Shown: positions 22,871 to 33,537, numbered from the stretch's first letter. The stretch: 64,000 nucleotides of DNA from Collinsella sp. (GCA_019413925.1 DXMY01000007.1:1-64000); one strand, 5' to 3'. Numbers and translations: made by a program. The notes: generated by a model from the sequence alone, not told the origin.

Positions 22871-23681
22871 AGTGGCGGTACTCGGCGATGATAAAGTCGA
22901 TATCGGTCTGGAGCGTGTCCAAGTTTGCCAGGCGCTCTTTGTCGGCAGGGCGCGTGCGGTAGTAGTACGGCGTCATCTGGAACACCGCCTCGATGTCGGC
23001 CTGGGTCTGGAGCGTAATATTCGCAGATACCCGCTGCGTTCCGACCAACTCGAGCTCGGTAGTCTTCGGCAGCTTCTCGTCGTTAAGGTACGGCGTATCG
23101 TAGAGCACTTCCTTAAGCCCAAACAGATGACGGGCACCCGGCACCACGGTGTAGAGCGAGCCCTCCGGCGCCAGTACGCGGGCAAACTCGCGCTCGTTAA
23201 AGGGAGCGAAGAGCTCGGTCACCATATCGAAGGCGCCGTCCGCCACGGGGATGTCCTTCATGTTGGCCACGAAGTAGGTCGCATCGCCGCGCTTGGCAGC
23301 CAGGCGCACCATCTCTTTACCCAGGTCAAAGCCGTAAGCATCCACGCCCGAAACCGCGCCCATGGCACTGGTGTAGTAGCCCTCGCCACAGCAAATATCG
23401 AGCAACGTCATGGGGCAGTTCGTTGACGCGGCACGACCAGACACCCGCTCGCGCACCAGCTCGACCATCGCATCGCGCAACGGCGCGTAGTATCCACGGT
23501 TCAGAAAGTCACGACGGCTGCGCGCCTGCGACTTGGGATCGCCCATGGAGTCGCCGCTCTTGGACGAGCGCAGCAGATATAGATAGCCCTCGCGCGCACG
23601 GTCAAACCGGTGTCCGCCCGCGCATGCAGCACCGCGCTCGTCGTCCACCAACGGCTTATGGCAAACGGGACACAACAACAT
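22869..23681 (-). CDS. rlmA: 23S rRNA (guanine-N1)-methyltransferase RlmA-like
   Basis: This 270-residue protein begins with a zinc finger C-P-V-C-H-K-P-L ... C-A-G-G-H-R-F-D-R-A-R-E-G-Y-L-Y-L-L, the hallmark of RlmA/RrmA. G-D-P-K-S-Q-A-R-S-R-R-D-F-L-N-R-G-Y-Y follows. A class I methyltransferase core has L-L-D-I-C-C-G-E-G-Y-Y-T and a cysteine in place of the usual glycine (C-C-G-E-G). It would methylate G745 or G748 of 23S rRNA; the G748 form (TlrB) gives tylosin resistance in some Gram-positives, and the sequence alone does not settle which. AAGGAG precedes the ATG. Confidence 0.88.
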   Translation of the reverse strand: MLLCPVCHKPLVDDERGAACAGGHRFDRAREGYLYLLRSSKSGDSMGDPKSQARSRRDFLNRGYYAPLRDAMVELVRERVSGRAASTNCPMTLLDICCGEGYYTSAMGAVSGVDAYGFDLGKEMVRLAAKRGDATYFVANMKDIPVADGAFDMVTELFAPFNEREFARVLAPEGSLYTVVPGARHLFGLKEVLYDTPYLNDEKLPKTTELELVGTQRVSANITLQTQADIEAVFQMTPYYYRTRPADKERLANLDTLQTDIDFIIAEYRH

Positions 23682-23760
23682 GGCAACTCCTTAGCGCGAA
23701 CAACACAACGCCCACCATTGTCGCACGCCTTCCCCACCTAGTCATAGAAGAGACAAGGAG

Positions 23761-23808
23761 TGTCCCCAGCTGCCGGCAGAAAAGGAACGTCCCTAAGTGC
23801 CGGCTGGA
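23761..23808. repeat. Family D palindrome (TGCCGGC type)
   Basis: TGTCCCCAGCTGCCGGCA and AACGTCCCTAAGTGCCGGC are near-copies that can pair through the GCCGGC parts. It lies between rlmA and the MATE gene. Confidence 0.6.
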
Positions 23809-23872
23809 TGTATTAGGAGTATCATCGTCTGCGCAAATAAGCACGAAAAAGCATATTAGAGATTGAGAGCGT

Positions 23873-25255
23873 ATGGCTGATACCGCATCTAAGCACATCG
23901 ACATGACTACCGGCTCGCTATGGCGCAATATTCCCCTGTTCGCCTTCCCCGTGGCCGCCACGAGCATCTTGGAGCAGCTATCGAACCTCATCGCCACCGT
24001 CATCATCGGTAATTTCTCGGGCGACCAGGGAACCCTCGCCATGGCGGCGGTCGGCTCCAATGTTCCGCTTACCAGCCTTATGCTCAACCTGTTTATCGGC
24101 ATGTCGCTTGGCTCAAATGTGGTCATCGCCAACGCTATCGGCCGCAACGATCAGAACATGGTCAAACGCGCCGTCCATACCTCGATTCTTATGGCACTCG
24201 TGGGCTTTGTCGTCATCGCGCTGGGCGAGATCTTTGCCGAGCCCATGCTCGCCGCGCTCAACGTTCCTGCCGAAACCATGCCGCTCGCATCGCTCTACCT
24301 GCGCGTCTTTTTGCTCAGCATGCCCTCGATCTTGCTCTACAACTTTGAGGCCGCGATCTTCCGCTCCGTCGGCATCACCCGCATGCCGCTGCAGGCGCTT
24401 GCCGTGTCCACCGTCCTCAACATTGGCCTGGACCTCATCTTTGTTCCCGTGCTCCACTGGGGCGTCGCGGGCGTCGCCATCGCCACCGCCATCGCCTACA
24501 CCGTCAGCGCCGCCACGCTCTTTATCCGCCTGCTCAAGACCGACTCCGTCGTCCGCGTCACCCCACGCGACTTAGGCTTAGACCTCGTCGCCCTCAAGCG
24601 CATCGTCAAGATCGGCCTGCCCGCCGGCATCCAAAGCGCCGTCTTTGCCGTCGCCAACATCATCATCCAGTCTGCCATCAACAGCCTGGGCACCGAGGTC
24701 ATGGCGGCCTCGAGCGCTGCCATGAGCCTGGAGTACGTATGCTACAACCTGCTCAACAGCTTTAGCCAGGCCTGCACCACCTTTGTGGGACAAAACCACG
24801 GTGCCCGCCAAATCGACCGCTGCACTAAGACGCTCAAGGTCTGCTTGGTCGAAGGCGGTATCGTTGCACTCACCACAATCGTCGTTATTGTCGGCCTGGG
24901 ACGCGAGATCTTGTCGCTGTTCAACAGCGATCCCAACATCGTCTCAATCGGCTATATCCGCGTGTGCTCGATCTTCCCGGCGTACGCCTTTAGCATGTTC
25001 TACGAAAACATGTCAGGCTACCTGCGCGGCTTTGGTATCTCGCTCACGCCCGCCCTCATCACCATGATCTGCGTCTGCGGCATCCGCTTCTATTGGGTGT
25101 TCTGCGTGTTCCCGCACTTCCGCACCTTTGCGAACATCATGATGGTCTACCCTATCAGCCTGGGCACCACGGCGTTCTTTATGGTCGTGGCGGTACTACT
25201 CTGCCACCCGGCACGCACCTATCGCGCCACCCAAGCCAAAGCGACAGCCCGCTAA
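23873..25255 (+). CDS. MATE-family efflux transporter
   Basis: This 460-residue membrane protein has twelve predicted segments in two MatE repeats. It opens T-T-G-S-L-W-R-N-I-P-L-F-A-F-P-V-A, as in the DinF/NorM-like group of Gram-positives, and the second repeat begins with a similar L-K-R-I-V-K-I-G-L-P-A-G-I-Q-S motif. MATE proteins export drugs or metabolites in exchange for H+ or Na+. It stands alone, with a convergent LysR gene downstream. Confidence 0.9.
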   Translation: MADTASKHIDMTTGSLWRNIPLFAFPVAATSILEQLSNLIATVIIGNFSGDQGTLAMAAVGSNVPLTSLMLNLFIGMSLGSNVVIANAIGRNDQNMVKRAVHTSILMALVGFVVIALGEIFAEPMLAALNVPAETMPLASLYLRVFLLSMPSILLYNFEAAIFRSVGITRMPLQALAVSTVLNIGLDLIFVPVLHWGVAGVAIATAIAYTVSAATLFIRLLKTDSVVRVTPRDLGLDLVALKRIVKIGLPAGIQSAVFAVANIIIQSAINSLGTEVMAASSAAMSLEYVCYNLLNSFSQACTTFVGQNHGARQIDRCTKTLKVCLVEGGIVALTTIVVIVGLGREILSLFNSDPNIVSIGYIRVCSIFPAYAFSMFYENMSGYLRGFGISLTPALITMICVCGIRFYWVFCVFPHFRTFANIMMVYPISLGTTAFFMVVAVLLCHPARTYRATQAKATAR

Positions 25256-25282
25256 ACACCGCACTCAACGCCACGTCAGTCA

Positions 25283-26149
25283 TTAATTGACAATATGCGA
25301 GCTCATATAGTCGATAAAGCGCCTCGTGGCGATGGGCATGGTGTCCCAACTGCGCCAGGCTGCAACCACGTCACGCGAAGGAGCATGCACGATGGGACGC
25401 ACGCGAATATCGGCCCGCATGCCCTCGACGGTACGGCGATACAGCATGCTCACGCCTAGGCCCTCCTCCACCATCGCCATGATGGTGTAGTCGTCGGTCA
25501 CCTCGCTCGTCACGTGCGGCGACAGCCCATGCGCCGCAAATGCATCGAGCACCAGGCTCTGTTCGCCCTCATCCAGCAGCACAAACGGCTCGGACGCCAG
25601 GTCGGCGAGCGTCACCTTTTCCTTTGCCGTCAGCGGATGCGCGGCCGGCAACAATGCTACCAACTCGTCGTGATAGACCACGCGCTTCTCGAGCCCAGCG
25701 GTAAACCCGCGCGCCGTAAAGCAAAAGTCAACCACGCCATCGTGCACCCACTGGGCGTTGCGCGTGTAATCGCCCTGCTTAAGGGTAAAGCGTACACCAG
25801 GATGCAGAGCCCCAAAGTCGCGAATCATGCGCGGCAACACGGTGCGGCTCACGTTAGTAAACGTCGCGATACGAATATCAGTCGACGAAAGCCCCAGCAA
25901 CTCTTGGCGCTTGCCCTCAAGCTCGGCCTCGGCAGTTACGATCTGTCGCAGATACGGCAGGTACTGTTTGCCGTCGCGCGTAAGCGACACACCCTGCTTG
26001 CCGCGCTCGATAAGCGTGGTACCCAGCTCGCGCTCGAGCGCCTTGACGGCCTGGCTCACCGCACTTTGCGTATAGCCCAACTCATCGGCCGCACCCTTAA
26101 GACTGCCGCGATCGACCACCATACAAACAATCTGATAACGCGATGCCAT
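25283..26149 (-). CDS. LysR-family transcriptional regulator
   Basis: This 288-residue protein has the N-terminal winged HTH (RGSLKGAADELGYTQSAVSQ) followed by K-A-L-E-R-E-L-G-T-T-L-I-E-R, and a periplasmic-binding-like effector domain (residues 90-288). It is divergent from a DMT transporter gene, with an AGTAT-N9-ATACT site in between, so it probably controls that exporter. TGGAGGCACG precedes the ATG. Confidence 0.92.
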   Translation of the reverse strand: MASRYQIVCMVVDRGSLKGAADELGYTQSAVSQAVKALERELGTTLIERGKQGVSLTRDGKQYLPYLRQIVTAEAELEGKRQELLGLSSTDIRIATFTNVSRTVLPRMIRDFGALHPGVRFTLKQGDYTRNAQWVHDGVVDFCFTARGFTAGLEKRVVYHDELVALLPAAHPLTAKEKVTLADLASEPFVLLDEGEQSLVLDAFAAHGLSPHVTSEVTDDYTIMAMVEEGLGVSMLYRRTVEGMRADIRVRPIVHAPSRDVVAAWRSWDTMPIATRRFIDYMSSHIVN

Positions 26150-26208
26150 CGTGCCTCCACATCAATGCAGCCGTAAAACGTTTTGCCAGGGCTTTTTCTA
26201 CCTACATT

Positions 26209-26227
26209 AGTATTTCTTAATCATACT
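26209..26227. promoter_or_regulatory. Candidate LysR-type binding site
   Basis: AGTAT-N9-ATACT, an interrupted dyad containing the T-N11-A pattern, in the divergent region between the LysR gene and the DMT transporter gene. Confidence 0.5.
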
Positions 26228-26307
26228 GAAGATACATTCGCTTTACTACATCTACATCTGGGAGCAAAATCCTTTTTGCGAAACCGTTCTGTAACAAAAG
26301 GAGTCCC

Positions 26308-27210
26308 ATGGACCGCAAAAAAGCAATCGCGCTCTCATTTTCCGTTCCCGTCGCATGGGGCTTTTCGTATCCCCTCATGAAGATCGGCATGGACAGCATG
26401 AACGCCACGAGCATCGTCGCGCTACGCTGCATCATCGCCTTTGTGGCCTGCCTGCTGCTCTTCCACAAGCGCGCGTTGCGCATCAACCGCGACCTTATGG
26501 TCCGCGCCGCCATCATCGGCGCCATCATGGCAACCGAGCTCACCTGCATGTGCCTGGGCTCCAGCCTCACTTCTGCCTCCACTGCCGGCTTTTTGCAGAG
26601 CCTGACAGTCGTGATCGTGCCGTTTGCCAACGCCGCCCTGCTGCGTCGCGCCCCCGAGCGCAAGGTGCTCGTCGGCACCGCCATCGTCACCTGCGGCATG
26701 CTGCTGCTCTCGGGCGCCGACTTCACCAGCCTGAACCCGGGCGCACTCATCATGCTGCTCTCGGCCTTTATCTATGCCAGCCACATTATCATTGCCAAGC
26801 GCTTTGTCGAAGAAGTCGACCCGCTGGCTCTGGGCGTTTGGCAGCTGGGCTTTGGCGGCCTGTTCTCGGGCATCGCCGCATGCGCTTTTGGCGGTTTCAC
26901 GCTTCCCAGCACGCCCGGCGAAATCGTCGTTATCGTTGCGCTCGCACTCATCTGCTCTGCCTACGGCTTTATCACCCAGACGCTCGTGCAGCCCCACGTA
27001 CCTGCCGAAACCACTGGCTTCGCTTTCTCGCTCGAGCCGGTCTGCTCCGCCGTCTTCTCGTTCTTCCTGGTCGGCGAGGTCCTGAGCCCCATCGCCTTCT
27101 TTGGCGCCGCCCTCATCCTCACCGGCGTCATGGTGGCAACTGTCGAGCTTCCGCGCCTTCGCGCACTTGGACACGCTCGTATGGCAGGAGCGCCCGAGCA
27201 CGTCTCGTAG
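26308..27210 (+). CDS. EamA/DMT-family transporter
   Basis: This 300-residue protein has ten hydrophobic segments in two EamA repeats. It begins K-A-I-A-L-S-F-S-V-P-V-A-W-G-F-S-Y-P-L-M-K and the second half contains the E-P-V-C-S-A-V-F-S-F-F-L-V-G-E motif typical of drug/metabolite transporters. It starts with an AAAGGAGTCCC site and is divergent from the LysR gene. The substrate is unknown; amino acids or nucleobases are common for the family. Confidence 0.88.
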   Translation: MDRKKAIALSFSVPVAWGFSYPLMKIGMDSMNATSIVALRCIIAFVACLLLFHKRALRINRDLMVRAAIIGAIMATELTCMCLGSSLTSASTAGFLQSLTVVIVPFANAALLRRAPERKVLVGTAIVTCGMLLLSGADFTSLNPGALIMLLSAFIYASHIIIAKRFVEEVDPLALGVWQLGFGGLFSGIAACAFGGFTLPSTPGEIVVIVALALICSAYGFITQTLVQPHVPAETTGFAFSLEPVCSAVFSFFLVGEVLSPIAFFGAALILTGVMVATVELPRLRALGHARMAGAPEHVS

Positions 27211-27298
27211 GCCCCACTCCTCATGTAGCCGCGGCATAAAGGCAACCGGTGCGCCTTTACAATAGATGCCAACAGAGCATCTGACGTAAAGGAGCCCC

Positions 27299-28024
27299 AT
27301 GGACGCCGCGACCCGCGACCGCAACATAGCAACTTGGTTGGGCGATGCGTCGCAGCCGGTACGTGACACTACGAACCAGCTACTCGAGCGCATCGCCCTT
27401 TTGCGTGCCGAGCAGACCATCTACCCGGCACAAGACGACATCCTCAATGCCCTCGCCTACACGCCGGCCGACCAGGTCAAGGCCGTCATCCTGGGTCAAG
27501 ACCCCTATCACGGGCCCAACCAGGCCATGGGGCTGTCGTTTTCGGTCCCCGCGACACAAACCAAACTGCCGCCGAGCCTGCGCAACATCTATAAGGAACT
27601 CAACGCCGATCTGGGCTGCCCCATCCCCGCCACGGGAGACCTAACACCCTGGGCACAACAGGGCGTCCTGCTCCTCAACACCACACTCACCGTGCGCGAG
27701 CATGCCGCCAATTCGCACGCCAAGCTGGGCTGGAGCACGCTCACCGACTACATTATCGAACGCTGCTGTCAGCTGCCCCAACCGGTCGTCTTTTTGGCAT
27801 GGGGTCGCTTTGCCCAGCAGATGGTCGAAGGAAAGCTCGCCGCAACCGGCGCGGGCAAGGCAACCGGCAAGTTCTGCATGGCGTCCACGCACCCCTCGCC
27901 GCTTTCGGCAAACCGTGCCACGGCAGAACTCCCCGCTTTTATGGGGTCGCGCCCCTTCTCCGCTGCCAATCGGCTACTCGAACAGCACGGCTCGACCCCC
28001 GTCAACTGGACTTGCCTCGGCTAA
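27299..28024 (+). CDS. ung: Uracil-DNA glycosylase, family 1
   Basis: This 241-residue protein has the family 1 water-activating motif G-Q-D-P-Y-H-G-P near residue 65, W-A-Q-Q-G-V-L-L-L-N-T near residue 120 and the minor-groove loop H-P-S-P-L-S-A near residue 200. It removes uracil from DNA at the start of base excision repair. AAAGGAGCCCC precedes the ATG. A bidirectional terminator follows. Confidence 0.97.
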   Translation: MDAATRDRNIATWLGDASQPVRDTTNQLLERIALLRAEQTIYPAQDDILNALAYTPADQVKAVILGQDPYHGPNQAMGLSFSVPATQTKLPPSLRNIYKELNADLGCPIPATGDLTPWAQQGVLLLNTTLTVREHAANSHAKLGWSTLTDYIIERCCQLPQPVVFLAWGRFAQQMVEGKLAATGAGKATGKFCMASTHPSPLSANRATAELPAFMGSRPFSAANRLLEQHGSTPVNWTCLG

Positions 28025-28039
28025 AATCGATACATCAAA

Positions 28040-28070
28040 AACGCGCCCGACGGCTTCCGCCGGGCGCGTT
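28040..28070. terminator. Bidirectional terminator between ung and the SDR gene
   Basis: Stem AACGCGCCCG / CGGGCGCGTT with A and T runs on both sides, between convergent genes. Confidence 0.85.
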
Positions 28071-28072
28071 TC

Positions 28073-28753
28073 CTATTCGGGCCAAATAAATTGTGTGCGG
28101 CCGGCCTCGCCGCCATCGATCAGCAGGCTCTGCCCGGTCATAAACCGGTTGGTCACGCCCACAAAGTAGATCCACTCGGCGATCTCTTGGGCGGTGGCCC
28201 AGCGCTTAAGCGGCGTGAGCTCCATAATCTGATTCCACAGGTGCTCGTCTTCCATCACACAACGGTTGAGCGGCGTGATAACGCCGCCCGGGTCCACGCT
28301 GTTGGCGATGGCCTGCGGTGCCAAGCGGTTTGCAAGGTTCTTGGTGTAGGCGATAACACCGCCCTTGCTGGCGGCATAGGCGGGAAACTCCGATCCCGTA
28401 TGTCCGCTCGCCGACCCCACATTGACCACGGATTTGATAGCCGGCGCAGGCTTGGCGGCGAGCCCCTCCCCCACAAAGGCGTAGCGCTCGGTCACGTTGA
28501 TGGTGCCACACAGGTTGGCGGCGATGTCGTCGGCCGAATCCTGCGTACCGGCAACGTTCACGATTACCTGAGGCTCAAGGTCGCTTGGAAACGAGTCCGG
28601 CTCGCGGACATCAACGATCAGATGGCGGTAGCGCTCGTGTTCGATCGCCGGCGACAGCAGATCAAAGCCCACGACCTCGTGGCCCTCATCCAAAAAGCGC
28701 TGCACGCACGCGGCTCCGATACCGCCCGAAGCGCCCGTGATCAAAACCCGCAT
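28073..28753 (-). CDS. Short-chain dehydrogenase/reductase
   Basis: This 226-residue classical SDR has the cofactor motif T-G-A-S-G-G-I-G, N-V-A-G near residue 70 and the catalytic Y-A-A-S-K-G near residue 125, with the Ser of V-G-S-A-S-G before it. D54-type acidic V-D-V-R-E follows. It ends I-D-G-G-E-A-G, as in FabG-like enzymes. It resembles 2,3-dihydroxybenzoate-dehydrogenase/FabG-like proteins; the substrate is unknown. It lies 9 bp after the VUT transporter gene and is probably co-transcribed with it. Confidence 0.85.
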   Translation of the reverse strand: MRVLITGASGGIGAACVQRFLDEGHEVVGFDLLSPAIEHERYRHLIVDVREPDSFPSDLEPQVIVNVAGTQDSADDIAANLCGTINVTERYAFVGEGLAAKPAPAIKSVVNVGSASGHTGSEFPAYAASKGGVIAYTKNLANRLAPQAIANSVDPGGVITPLNRCVMEDEHLWNQIMELTPLKRWATAQEIAEWIYFVGVTNRFMTGQSLLIDGGEAGRTQFIWPE

Positions 28754-28762
28754 ACTTGCTCC

Positions 28763-29485
28763 TTAGGCGGTTGCGTGGCGCTCGAGGTACTCGGAACCCA
28801 CATTCTCGCGCTCCCAGCCGCGCACGACCTTGTAGCCCACGGGGCTCAGGAAGACCTCGCACAGCAGCTCGGCAACAGCGCCGGTCAGCGAGCACATGAG
28901 GACCTGCACCCAGGTCCAACCAAAGAACGTGTGGCTCACCACGATGGCGAAGACCAGGTTGTCGATAAACTGGCCAACACCCGTGGACACATAGGAACGG
29001 AAGGCAAAGCTCGCAAAGTTATTCTTTTTGAGCATGCGGCCGAGCGACTGGTTGAGCGTGGAGTTAACCACGGCAGAAACGAGCATTGCCAGCGAAGAGC
29101 CCAGCACCACGTACCAGGTGCCGCCGATGGTGGCGTTAAGGGCGGTGTTGACCTCGATCATGCCCGTGTCGTAGTAGGCGCCCCACATGCCGGGCGTGAG
29201 CGAACATGCCCAAAAGCACAGGCTCACGGCCAGGTTGACCAGTAGCGCGAGGATGGAGATTTTGATGGATGCCTTGGCGCCAAAGCGCTTGCAGATCATG
29301 TCCTGGCACAAAAACGAGACCCAGCTCACCACAAAGCCGCAATCGAGTGCCAGATACGGCAGGCTGATGAGCTCTTTGTTGGCCAGCAGGTTCATCATGA
29401 TGACACTAACGAAAAACAGCGAAACCGTTGCCGCGGGAATGCTCCGCAACAGGACCTTGTAGTCCTCCATGACCTTCTTGATCAT
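28763..29485 (-). CDS. VUT/YhhQ-family transporter (probable queuosine precursor importer)
   Basis: This 240-residue integral membrane protein has six or seven segments. It shows V-S-W-V-S-F-L-C-Q-D-M-I-C-K-R-F-G-A-K-A-S, the D-x-x-x-x-x-x-G-x-K-x-A motif of the VUT (COG1738) family, and a closing L-C-E-V-F-L-S-P-V-G-Y-K. YhhQ proteins import queuosine precursors (preQ0/preQ1). AAAGGAG precedes the ATG. A small hairpin with a pseudoknot-capable loop lies in the 5' leader. Confidence 0.85.
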   Translation of the reverse strand: MIKKVMEDYKVLLRSIPAATVSLFFVSVIMMNLLANKELISLPYLALDCGFVVSWVSFLCQDMICKRFGAKASIKISILALLVNLAVSLCFWACSLTPGMWGAYYDTGMIEVNTALNATIGGTWYVVLGSSLAMLVSAVVNSTLNQSLGRMLKKNNFASFAFRSYVSTGVGQFIDNLVFAIVVSHTFFGWTWVQVLMCSLTGAVAELLCEVFLSPVGYKVVRGWERENVGSEYLERHATA

Positions 29486-29514
29486 TATGTACTCCTTTGG
29501 TTTTAGGTTTAACG

Positions 29515-29541
29515 AGCAGGATATCGGACCCGAACTGCTCG
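29515..29541 (-). promoter_or_regulatory. Candidate preQ1-type riboswitch hairpin in the VUT leader
   Basis: On the minus strand GAGCAG, a loop starting UUCGGGUCC, and CUGCUC form a stem-loop. An A-rich tail (UUAAACCUAAAACCAAAGGAG) follows in which ACC(U) can pair with GGGU of the loop, an H-type pseudoknot sequestering the ribosome site region. Size, position and gene partner fit preQ1-I; the conserved P1-closing GG and the CUA tail are not exact. Confidence 0.3.
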
Positions 29542-29641
29542 GACGTCTCGGTCTTGAGACGACGGTGGGTATGATAGCCGCTCACACGGCATCAGGCAAG
29601 TAAATGGCGCGGCAGCCCCGCAGGACCACCGCGCCGATGCG

Positions 29642-31255
<1,614 letters not shown>

Positions 31256-31409
31256 GCGGATCCTTTCTTGCATTGAGTGCATTACGTCGTTGTAACCGCA
31301 CCATTGTAGCCGCGAAATCCCGCCATAGGGCACCTATCAGGACAAATTCATCAGTTGGGGCCTGGGTAGCCGGCCCAATCCGAATTTGTCTCTTGCGTAA
31401 CTGTACATA

Positions 31410-31443
31410 GTGTATATATACTGTGCTTACCGGTTATATACAC
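31410..31443 (+). promoter_or_regulatory. Palindromic operator overlapping the promoter of the GntR-ABC operon
   Basis: GTGTATATA (31410-31418) and TATATACAC (31435-31443) form a perfect 9-bp inverted repeat with a 16-bp centre. A TTGCGT hexamer at about 31393 and the TATATA of the left arm give a plausible -35/-10 pair, so repressor binding would cover the promoter. YtrA-type GntR regulators commonly autoregulate this way. Confidence 0.65.
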
Positions 31444-31470
31444 GTGTAGCCCAACAGCTAAGGAGCCGCT

Positions 31471-31851
31471 GTGGACATCATCCTATCCAATTCGAGCGAC
31501 AAGCCCATCTACGAGCAAATAGCCTCGCAAGTCAAAGCTCAGATCCTTTCGGGCGCGCTCGCTGCGGGAGCCAAACTCCCCAGCATCCGTGCACTCGCGA
31601 GCGATCTTGGCGTGAGTGTCATCACCACCAAGCGCGCCTACGCCGACCTGGAGCAACTCGGCTTTATCTGCACCGTGCAGGGCAAGGGCTGTTTTGTCGC
31701 CGAGGGCAACCAAGAACTCTTGCGCGAAAACCAGCTCTGCCATATCGAAGAGCTGCTTGCGAAAGCGGCGAGCCAAGCCGAAGCCTTGGGCGTCACGCGC
31801 GACAAGCTGCACGAGATGCTCGACCTCGTAGCCCCCGAAACCATGCAGTAG
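31471..31851 (+). CDS. GntR/YtrA-type transcriptional regulator
   Basis: The GTG at 31471 follows AAGGAGCCGCT. The 126-residue protein has a GntR winged HTH (I-Y-E-Q-I-A-S-Q-V-K-A-Q-I-L-S-G-A-L ... G-A-K-L-P-S-I-R-A-L-A-S-D-L-G-V-S-V-I-T-T-K-R-A-Y) and only a short helical C-terminal dimerisation part, as in the YtrA subfamily. Such regulators repress the ABC transporter genes that follow, as here. Confidence 0.92.
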   Translation: MDIILSNSSDKPIYEQIASQVKAQILSGALAAGAKLPSIRALASDLGVSVITTKRAYADLEQLGFICTVQGKGCFVAEGNQELLRENQLCHIEELLAKAASQAEALGVTRDKLHEMLDLVAPETMQ

Positions 31852-31874
31852 CCATCTGCAAGAAAGGCTATACC

Positions 31875-32756
31875 ATGCAAAAGTTGCTAGAACTTAAAGG
31901 TGTATCGCGCCGCGTGAGCGACCGCTTTTCACTGCGCGACGTCACGCTTGCCGTGGAGCCCGGCCAGATCGTTGGCTTTGTGGGCGCAAATGGCGCCGGC
32001 AAGACGACGACCATTCGCGCCGCGCTTGGGCTTATAAAGCCCGATGCCGGCGAGGTGCATCTGCTTGGACAGCGCTGCGACGCCAACGCGCCCGACGAGA
32101 CGCAGCGCCACCTGCGCTCCCGCATCGGGCTTGTCCTGGACACGTGTCCCTTCCCCTCCACGCTCAAGGTGGGCCAGGTCGAGAAGCTCGTAGGCCCGGC
32201 ATACCCCACGTGGAGCTGCGAAACGTTCGCCGGATTCATCGACCGATTTGGCCTCGATCCCAAGACGAAGGTCAAGGACCTCTCCCGCGGCATGGGCATG
32301 AAGCTGCAGCTCGCCTGTGCGCTCAGCCACAATGCCAAGCTGCTCGTTTTGGACGAAGCCACCGCGGGCCTCGATCCCATGGCGCGCGAGGAACTGCTCG
32401 ACGAGTTGCTTGCCTTTGTCGCCGACGGCCAGCACAGCGTGCTGCTCTCGAGCCACATTACATCCGACCTCGATCGCACTGCCGACCGCGTCATCTGCAT
32501 CGATAACGGCTCGATTGTGTTTGACCTGCCGCGCGAGGACATTACCGACCGAGCCGGCATCGCCCACTGCACCCAAGCACAGGCCGCAGAGCTTATGGCT
32601 TGCGTCGAAGGCGCCCGTGCCGCCCACCACGCCTATAGCGTGGACGTGCTCGTGCCCAACCGTCGCGATGTGCTCGAGGCCTTCCCCGAGATTCCCTGCG
32701 ACCGGGCAACCATTGATGACTATCTTCGCCTCACGCTGAAAGGGGCTTCGAAATGA
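31875..32756 (+). CDS. ABC transporter ATP-binding protein (YtrB-like)
   Basis: This 293-residue nucleotide-binding protein has Walker A GANGAGKTTT, the variant signature L-S-R-G-M-G-M-K-L-Q-L, Walker B L-L-V-L-D-E-A-T-A-G-L-D-P and an H-loop S-S-H-I. The L-S-R-G-M signature is characteristic of bacitracin/BcrA- and YtrB-type exporters. A 60-residue C-terminal extension follows. The ATG at 31875 has an AGAAAGGC site. It overlaps the permease gene by 4 bp (ATGA). Confidence 0.92.
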   Translation: MQKLLELKGVSRRVSDRFSLRDVTLAVEPGQIVGFVGANGAGKTTTIRAALGLIKPDAGEVHLLGQRCDANAPDETQRHLRSRIGLVLDTCPFPSTLKVGQVEKLVGPAYPTWSCETFAGFIDRFGLDPKTKVKDLSRGMGMKLQLACALSHNAKLLVLDEATAGLDPMAREELLDELLAFVADGQHSVLLSSHITSDLDRTADRVICIDNGSIVFDLPREDITDRAGIAHCTQAQAAELMACVEGARAAHHAYSVDVLVPNRRDVLEAFPEIPCDRATIDDYLRLTLKGASK

Positions 32757-33451
32757 AACGCGCCTTTATGTCTGAGCTCGCCATCGTCCGCACGCTTGTC
32801 CCGAGCATCGCGGGCGTCGGCCTGTTCATCTTCGTCGTACTGACCCTCGCCAACGCATCGGACGGTGACTCTGGCATGAGTGCCGGCGCCTGCGCGGTCA
32901 GCGCCATGTCGCCCATCGTGGTCATGAACTCGCTGGCCGGCTACGACAATCAAAACGGATGGGAGCGCTATCGGGCAACGCTGCCCATCTCGCGCAAAGA
33001 CATCATCTGTGCACGCTACCTGAGCATCATTGTCTTCTCGGCCGTCATGGCGTGCGCCGCCGCGCTTTTGAGCATCGTCTCCATCCCGCTCTTCAACAGC
33101 GCGGGTATTCCCTCGACGGGACAGACCGTCTTTGAGACCACAATAGCCTCCGCCGCATCGATGCTCATCTCCCTCATGATGGTGTTTTTGGCACAGCCGC
33201 TGTTCTTTCGATTTGGACACATGGAGGCGCTGCGCCTTTCCGTCGGCCTGTTTGCCCTGCTCGGGTGCCCTGCCATGGCAGCGCTGAGCTCCTCCAACCC
33301 CATCAGCAACTGGCTCATGTCGATTGCCGGAGCGAATCCCGATCCTGCCGTTCTGGGCTGTCTGTGCGCAGGAATTGCCGTGCTGGCCCTCGCGCTATGC
33401 GCAATCAGCTGCACCGTCAGCACCAAGGTTTATCGAGTACACGACCTGTAG
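32753..33451 (+). CDS. ABC-2 type permease
   Basis: This 232-residue protein has six hydrophobic segments. W-E-R-Y-R-A-T-L-P-I-S-R-K-D-I-I-C-A-R-Y is the conserved cytoplasmic coupling motif of ABC-2 permeases of the YtrC/ABC2_membrane_5 group. It starts inside the ATPase gene end, so the two are translationally coupled. It forms an exporter with that ATPase under GntR control; the substrate is unknown, possibly cell-wall-active compounds. Confidence 0.85.
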   Translation: MKRAFMSELAIVRTLVPSIAGVGLFIFVVLTLANASDGDSGMSAGACAVSAMSPIVVMNSLAGYDNQNGWERYRATLPISRKDIICARYLSIIVFSAVMACAAALLSIVSIPLFNSAGIPSTGQTVFETTIASAASMLISLMMVFLAQPLFFRFGHMEALRLSVGLFALLGCPAMAALSSSNPISNWLMSIAGANPDPAVLGCLCAGIAVLALALCAISCTVSTKVYRVHDL

Positions 33452-33537
33452 GCACGCGAGTCTCAATCCACGAAGGACGCGATCGCCCCCGCCGCAAATC
33501 CGTGACAAATGGCATATCCCCGGCACGCGCTATCGTG

